From: Prolixibacteraceae bacterium
Lineage (GTDB): Bacteria > Bacteroidota > Bacteroidia > Bacteroidales > Prolixibacteraceae
DNA: 19,991 nt
Assembly (NCBI GenBank): GCA_016930735.1
Contig: JAFGGF010000279.1
Location: 1 to 19,991 of the forward strand
Direction: 5' to 3'
Shown one piece after another: positions 15,375 through 19,991 of the stretch; the stretch's first letter is position 1; the number at the start of each line of letters is the position of its first letter. The translations under genes were made by a program, and so were the position numbers. The notes beneath the pieces were generated by a model. It ran no database searches and had not been told where the DNA came from. It was given only the letters and a program-made list of their open reading frames with translations.

Positions 15375-17909
15375 TTACGTTTTATTATTTTTAATCTGTT
15401 CTTCCAGTTTTTTTATTTTGTCTTTTAATTCTTTAATCCTGAATTCCCTTCCAACAAATAATTCATTAAATTTTTCAAGCTCCTTGTTTTTTTGCTCAAG
15501 GTCTGCTGTCCTTTCATTCACCAATTCTTCCAGGTGATTTCGATATTTTTTTAATTCTTCCTCTGCCTGTTTACGCTCAGTAATGTCTGAAATTATACCA
15601 TACCACAATGTACTTCCGTCTTCCAGTCGTTCAGGTTTTGCATCACAAAGCCTCCAACGTATTCCCTGTTGTGGTAAAATAACACGAAATTCACTGTGGT
15701 ACAGGGTCAGATTTTTTGCCGATTCATTTATGGTTTCAACAATCATATCGTAATCATCGGGATGAAGGCGGGTAAAAACCGGCGACGCATCTTCACGCAC
15801 ATCTTCCGGTGTTACTTCGTAAATATCCCACATCCCCGAACTTGCAACTGGGAACGCCGAACGACCGTCGGGGTATAACCGATACTGATAAACTACACCA
15901 GGAACCTGAGCTGTAAGTTTATGTAACAGATTGTATCTATTCTGAAGTTCCTGTTCTGCATTTTTACGTTCGGTGATGTCAAACATAATTCCCTGTGAAC
16001 CAATAATATTACCGTTTGAGTTGATAACCGGCATTCGTTTTACCTGCATATATAAAATATTATCTTTTGATCCATAATATTCTTCCTCCTCTTCATAGGA
16101 TTTTCCGGTTTTTAAAATCAACTTATGAATATCTTCTCCAAGTGTTGCATATTTGTCAGCCAGGTCCTGCCTTTTTTGACCTGAATTAAAGAGCCTTTCA
16201 ATTTCCATTGGCTTCCGGCCAATTATGTCTTCTTCTTTTAGATTTTTAAGTTTACAAAACTCTGAATTAACCAGAATATATCTTCCTTCTTTATCTTTCC
16301 GGAAAACAGGGTTGGGTAATTGTTCTATAAAAGATAAATAAAGTGACCTTGACTCAATTATTGTTTTTTCGGCATGTTTTCGGTCAGTTATGTCGCGAAT
16401 TATCATGCTTGACCTAAGTTGTCCGTTGCTGTCGTAAAACAGAGAGGATGTAATTTCGGCAGGAAATTTTGCACCGTCTTTTTTACGCATAAAGAGTTCG
16501 CCTTTTGCTTTTCCCTTTTGTTTTCTTTCTTCCAATAATAAAGGTAAACGTGGATCTTCTATATCAACTAAACCACTTCTGCCGGCATTACAAATTTCTT
16601 CTTCGGTCATTTGAAACATTTCGCAGGCAGCAGGATTTGCAGAATACACATGACTGTCAGGCGAAGACAGGAGTATTGCATCCATGCTATTTTTAAAAAA
16701 TAATCCATATCGTTCTTCACTTTCACGTTGTTTGCTTTCTGCCAATTTGCGGTCAGTGATATCACGAAGAACAACCAATGAAGCTTTTTTGCCATTATAA
16801 GGAATTAATGTTGCAGCCACTTCAACATATAATATTGAGCCATCCATTTTAATCATCCGTTCTTCATACAATGGTGCCGGTTCATTGCTTTTATACATTT
16901 CTGAAATACGTAAAATCGCAGCTTCACGATCGTCAGGGTGGACAAATTCAATGGCTGTTCTGCCAATAATTTCCTCCTGTTTTTTTGCCCCAATTTTTTC
17001 AAGTGTAGTTTGGTTAACAAAAATTATTTTCCCCTCAAAATGCAGAATAATTGCATCGGGTGAAACATTTATTACTCTTCGGTATCTTTCTTCACTTTCA
17101 CTTAAGGCTATTTCAAATTGTTTTTGTTTTGTTACATTCCTGAAATAACCAATTAATCCATTGGCCTTACCCTCATGATCAAACTGGGGGATAAAATTAC
17201 CATCAAAAAACTCAGTTTCATTTTTTATATTCAGAAGTGAAGTTTCCAGGTGAAACGGCTTCCCGGTTTCAATTACATTCCTTTTAACAGAGGTCAAATA
17301 TTCAGCTTCATCTTTGTTAAGAATATCAAAATCGGTTTTTCCAAGCATATCAGCTTCGGTTAATCCAAGCTGTGGATTTATAATAAAGGTGTATTTTAGG
17401 TCAGAATCATGCATGATAATATGGTCGGGAGTATTGGAGGTTATTATACGGAATTTTTCTTCACTTTTGATTAAAGCTTCTTCCGCATTTTTTAGTTCTG
17501 TAATATCATGTGCAGTTGAAAGCGCACCTGTAATATTTCCGTTTTCATCTTTTAAAACACTGCACCACCATCCCAGAAGCCTTTTTTTATTATCTTTTCT
17601 CCTTTGCCAGCTTTCAACATAATAAATATCTTCACTACCATTAAAAATTGGCTGTACATTTTTATAGGTTTCCTGTTCTCCTTCGAAATAACAGGAAGCT
17701 TCTTTCCCAATTACATCATTGCCAAAAAAATCATAACCGGCCTGATTAGCCCAAGTGTAAATTTTATTATTGTCCACTTCCATTATTATGTCAGGGATTG
17801 CATTTAAAAGCGCTTTATATCGTGATGCTGTATTAAAGAGTTTTTCTTCCTGTTTTGTATCCTTTTTATTTTGAATTGCCTTGCCCAGAGATTCTTTATC
17901 CTTTTTCAT
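15375..17909 (-). CDS. Six-PAS-domain sensor protein without an output domain
   Basis: An 844-residue cytoplasmic protein with no signal peptide or membrane segment. Six PAS domains follow each other at about 28-138, 150-262, 272-388, 398-510, 522-648 and 658-780. Most end in the PAC-type motif RDITDRK or FDITERK and are linked by short coiled helices. The last one carries a PAS_3-like motif (TRLHPDDY, RWRLCDAKPERL). The C terminus (about 780-842) is coiled coil with LEKFNELFVGREFRIKELKDKIKKLEEQ. No histidine kinase, GGDEF, EAL or DNA-binding domain is present, and the stop is clean. It may sense redox state or small ligands and signal through a partner. It is convergent with the GH105 gene, with 30 bases between. 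A minus-strand TAACTTGC at 17938-17931 is a weak -7 candidate. Confidence 0.93.
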   Translation of the reverse strand: MKKDKESLGKAIQNKKDTKQEEKLFNTASRYKALLNAIPDIIMEVDNNKIYTWANQAGYDFFGNDVIGKEASCYFEGEQETYKNVQPIFNGSEDIYYVESWQRRKDNKKRLLGWWCSVLKDENGNITGALSTAHDITELKNAEEALIKSEEKFRIITSNTPDHIIMHDSDLKYTFIINPQLGLTEADMLGKTDFDILNKDEAEYLTSVKRNVIETGKPFHLETSLLNIKNETEFFDGNFIPQFDHEGKANGLIGYFRNVTKQKQFEIALSESEERYRRVINVSPDAIILHFEGKIIFVNQTTLEKIGAKKQEEIIGRTAIEFVHPDDREAAILRISEMYKSNEPAPLYEERMIKMDGSILYVEVAATLIPYNGKKASLVVLRDITDRKLAESKQRESEERYGLFFKNSMDAILLSSPDSHVYSANPAACEMFQMTEEEICNAGRSGLVDIEDPRLPLLLEERKQKGKAKGELFMRKKDGAKFPAEITSSLFYDSNGQLRSSMIIRDITDRKHAEKTIIESRSLYLSFIEQLPNPVFRKDKEGRYILVNSEFCKLKNLKEEDIIGRKPMEIERLFNSGQKRQDLADKYATLGEDIHKLILKTGKSYEEEEEYYGSKDNILYMQVKRMPVINSNGNIIGSQGIMFDITERKNAEQELQNRYNLLHKLTAQVPGVVYQYRLYPDGRSAFPVASSGMWDIYEVTPEDVREDASPVFTRLHPDDYDMIVETINESAKNLTLYHSEFRVILPQQGIRWRLCDAKPERLEDGSTLWYGIISDITERKQAEEELKKYRNHLEELVNERTADLEQKNKELEKFNELFVGREFRIKELKDKIKKLEEQIKNNKT

Positions 17910-18038
17910 AACAAAAAAATTGCGAACAAAGCAAGTTACTATTTTTTTATTAAATATTTATTTGTTTGAATGTTTCCTGATATTGACAGTCCTCACCTTT
18001 AAGTTTAATAAATTCCTTTTTGGATTTCAGACTTTGAA

Positions 18039-18076
18039 AAAACCATAAGTATTATGGTTTTAAATCATTTTTTTTT
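18039..18076. repeat. Terminator-like hairpin in a divergent promoter region
   Basis: AAAACCATAA (18039-18048) and TTATGGTTTT (18052-18061) form a perfect 10-pair stem with a 3-base loop, followed after six bases by nine T (18068-18076). It lies in the 255-base gap between two divergent genes, where no plus-strand gene ends. It could be an attenuator, a dispersed repeat, or a dyad operator. Nothing else is recognised in this gap except the promoter listed next. Confidence 0.6.
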
Positions 18077-18112
18077 ATTTGAGTAGGTGAATACAGAATT
18101 TTTTAACCTGAC

Positions 18113-18146
18113 TTTTACCTGAGATCGAAACACTTTTGTATCTTAC
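18113..18146 (+). promoter_or_regulatory. Candidate promoter of the isomerase-like and GH43-like genes
   Basis: TTTTAC (18113-18118), then 20 bases, then TATCTTAC (18139-18146), 18 bases before ATG 18165. The layout matches the candidate promoter before the GH115 gene almost exactly. Confidence 0.5.
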
Positions 18147-18164
18147 AAAATCAAATTAGTAACT

Positions 18165-19103
18165 ATGGACAGAAGGCAATTTAATAAACTTGTGGCGGGC
18201 GGAACCGTTGGAATGTTTTTTTTCCCTGGTATTGTTAAATCATCTGAAAATTTTGAAAATATGAAATTACGTTTTGGGGGACCAATATTTCAAAAATATT
18301 CCAATCCCGATGAATGGATTATGGCTGTAAAAAACAAGGGATTCAGTGCTGCATATTGCCCGGTTCAGCCTGGTGAAAAAGCAGATATAATAAAAGCATA
18401 TAAAATAGCTGCAGAAAAAGCCGATATAATTATTTCAGAAGTAGGGGCATGGAGCAATCCTATCGATCCTGATGAAACAAAAGCCAAAGAAGCAATTGAT
18501 AAATGTATCCGGTCGCTGGAACTGGCTGAAGAAATTGGTGCCGGTTGCTGTGTAAATATAAGTGGATCAAGGAATCCAAACAGTTGGGATGGTCCTCACA
18601 AAGACAACCTAACACCAGCAACATTCGACCTGATCGTTGAAACCACACGTAAAATTATCGATGCTGTAAAACCAAAAAAGACCTTTTTTACGCTGGAAAC
18701 AATGCCATGGGCTTACCCTGATTCAGTTGACTCATACCTCAACCTGATTAAAGCCATTGACAGAAAAGAATTAGCTGTGCACCTCGACCCGGTAAATATG
18801 ATTAATACACCTTCGAAATATTACGGGAATGGCGAACTGATTAAAGACGCCTTCAAACGCCTTGGGAAACGGATTAAAAACTGCCACGCAAAAGATACTC
18901 TAATAAATGACAATGAATTGACGCTTCATATTTCAGAAGCCCGCCCGGGATTGGGAATCCTTGATTACAGAACTTTTATTTCTGAGGTTTCAAAACTTGA
19001 TAATGTTCCGCTTATGCTTGAGCACCTTGAAACTGAAGAAGATTATGACCTCGCCGCCATGTATGTCAGGAATGTTGGAAAGGAAGTTGGATTTGATTTT
19101 TAA
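18165..19103 (+). CDS. Exported sugar phosphate isomerase/epimerase-like TIM-barrel protein
   Basis: A 312-residue member of the xylose-isomerase-like (AP endonuclease 2) TIM-barrel superfamily. The N terminus MDRRQFNKLVAGGTVGMFFFPG is a Tat-type signal with the twin Arg and a hydrophobic stretch, so the protein is probably exported folded. The four expected metal ligands are all visible: E178 (FTLETMPW), D208 (VHLDPVNM), H241 (KNCHAKD) and E286 (LMLEHLE). This suggests an active metal-dependent isomerase or epimerase rather than a decayed copy, but the sugar is unknown. Such exported paralogues are common in Bacteroidota and Planctomycetota polysaccharide loci. The GH43-like gene follows after 16 bases, so the two are surely co-transcribed. 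Superfamily is confident, reaction is not. Confidence 0.9.
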   Translation: MDRRQFNKLVAGGTVGMFFFPGIVKSSENFENMKLRFGGPIFQKYSNPDEWIMAVKNKGFSAAYCPVQPGEKADIIKAYKIAAEKADIIISEVGAWSNPIDPDETKAKEAIDKCIRSLELAEEIGAGCCVNISGSRNPNSWDGPHKDNLTPATFDLIVETTRKIIDAVKPKKTFFTLETMPWAYPDSVDSYLNLIKAIDRKELAVHLDPVNMINTPSKYYGNGELIKDAFKRLGKRIKNCHAKDTLINDNELTLHISEARPGLGILDYRTFISEVSKLDNVPLMLEHLETEEDYDLAAMYVRNVGKEVGFDF

Positions 19104-19119
19104 CTTCAATACTATTAAA

Positions 19120-19991
19120 ATGAAACGAACTATATTAAGCTATAATTTATTTCTGATTCTGATTTTGATTGGATTTCAATCCAAGTCACAAAATTTTAAT
19201 AACCTGCCCGGAGCACCTGAAATGTTATATGGCGATACATCCCGGATTGGAGTTCCATTTGCGAAAGATCCTCATGTTATCTGGTTTAAAGACAGGTATT
19301 TAATGTATTATTCCGTTCCAGGAAAACAGGATACGCTTGGCGCAATGTCTGACTGGGGAATCGGGATTGCATCGGGCAATGACCTGACAAACTGGGAAAG
19401 GGTAGGAGAAATTGGCCCTGCAGGAGAATGGGAAAAAAATGGCCTTGCTGCACCTTCAGCGATTGTACTCAATGGGAAAGTCCACCTTTTTTACCAAACA
19501 TACGGGAATTGGATAAAGGATGCTATTTGCCATGCAGTTTCTGAAGATGGAATACACTTTAAGAGGGAGGATTTTAACCCGATTTTTCGTCCGAACGGAG
19601 AGTGGACTGCCGGCAGGGCAATCGATGCTGAAATTTTTAAAACTGACGATAAATTTTTTCTGTATTTTGCCACCCGTGAACCCGCGATGAAAATTCAGAA
19701 AATAGGTGTTGCCTCAGCGCCACTGAGTACCGATTTCAGGCCATCAGACTGGACTCAGTTAACCGATTATGCCATTGTAAAACCTGAATATGCCTGGGAG
19801 GAAACCTGTATAGAAGGGGCTTCTGTAATTAAACAGGGAGGCTGGTATTACATGTTTTACGCAGGGGCTTTTAATAACCGCCCGCAACAAATTGGAGTGG
19901 CTAAAAGTAAAGACGGCATAAAATGGGAAAAACTCTCGAACAAACCTTTTCTTGTAAATGGTGATCCGGGGACATGGAATTCCAGCGAATC
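19120..19991 (+). CDS. GH43-like five-bladed beta-propeller glycoside hydrolase (3' end beyond window)
   Basis: Open from ATG 19120 to the right edge, 290 codons without a stop. A signal peptide covers about 1-23 (LFLILILIGFQSKSQ). The body has repeated propeller strands such as VIWFKDRYLMYYSV, KVHLFYQTYG, KFFLYFATR and WYYMFYAGA, each alternating with turns. Three acidic positions fit the GH43-type catalytic triad: D50 in FAKDPHV, D169 in RAIDAEIF and E232 in CIEGASV. GH43 and neighbouring families of this fold cleave arabinose, xylose, galactose or related residues, and the family cannot be settled by eye. It follows the Tat-signal TIM-barrel gene by 16 bases and probably shares its promoter. 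The missing C-terminal end may hold more domains. Confidence 0.87.
   Translation, partial: MKRTILSYNLFLILILIGFQSKSQNFNNLPGAPEMLYGDTSRIGVPFAKDPHVIWFKDRYLMYYSVPGKQDTLGAMSDWGIGIASGNDLTNWERVGEIGPAGEWEKNGLAAPSAIVLNGKVHLFYQTYGNWIKDAICHAVSEDGIHFKREDFNPIFRPNGEWTAGRAIDAEIFKTDDKFFLYFATREPAMKIQKIGVASAPLSTDFRPSDWTQLTDYAIVKPEYAWEETCIEGASVIKQGGWYYMFYAGAFNNRPQQIGVAKSKDGIKWEKLSNKPFLVNGDPGTWNSSE

Noticed and set aside
15375..17909. Histidine kinase call for the multi-PAS protein
   Set aside because: After the last PAS domain only about 60 coiled-coil residues remain; no H-box, N box or glycine box is present.

Overview
The window looks like chromosomal DNA of a Bacteroidota bacterium, probably a free-living polysaccharide degrader near the Marinilabiliales/Prolixibacteraceae (placement inferred). 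The signs are TAnnTTTG-type -7 promoter boxes, A-rich leaders without Shine-Dalgarno sites, a DUF2027-Smr protein, a CarboxypepD_reg/TonB receptor, a LytS/LytTR pair, and GH115, GH92, GH105 and GH43-like enzymes.

Layout. Positions 1-1088 (-) hold most of queA (queuosine synthesis), cut by the left edge. Divergent from it is a DUF2027-Smr gene (1160-2191), followed by a doubtful 122-codon ORF (2286-2654) and an unknown membrane-anchored protein (2761-3279). Next comes a complete RNase P RNA gene (about 3321-3717) with its own promoter and a strong terminator shared with the convergent gene. Four of its hairpins are palindromes, and three of these share the core CGATAGYTATCG.

From 8634 down to 3789 the minus strand carries a likely unit of four genes: TonB-dependent receptor, TPR protein, LytS-type histidine kinase and LytTR response regulator. 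There is no SusD. A transport and signalling module is the natural reading, with unknown ligand.

From 8875 to 15344 the plus strand carries three exported carbohydrate enzymes: a GH115 alpha-glucuronidase, a lipoprotein GH92 alpha-mannosidase and a GH105 unsaturated-uronyl hydrolase. They fit stepwise trimming of a glycan rich in uronic acid and alpha-mannose. A convergent gene (17909-15375, -) encodes a protein of six PAS domains with no visible output domain. The plus strand then resumes with a Tat-signal TIM-barrel sugar isomerase/epimerase-like protein (18165-19103) and, 16 bases later, a GH43-like beta-propeller hydrolase cut by the right edge. The GH115 gene and the isomerase-like gene are preceded by near-identical candidate promoters (CTTT(T)AC, 20 bases, TATCTT).

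Intergenic DNA holds several unrelated strong palindromes (6381-6404, 11799-11832, 18039-18061) that may be dispersed repeats or RNA-processing sites. I found no tRNA, CRISPR array, insertion sequence or phage gene. Apart from the rnpB locus, no stretch over 300 bases lacks a gene.
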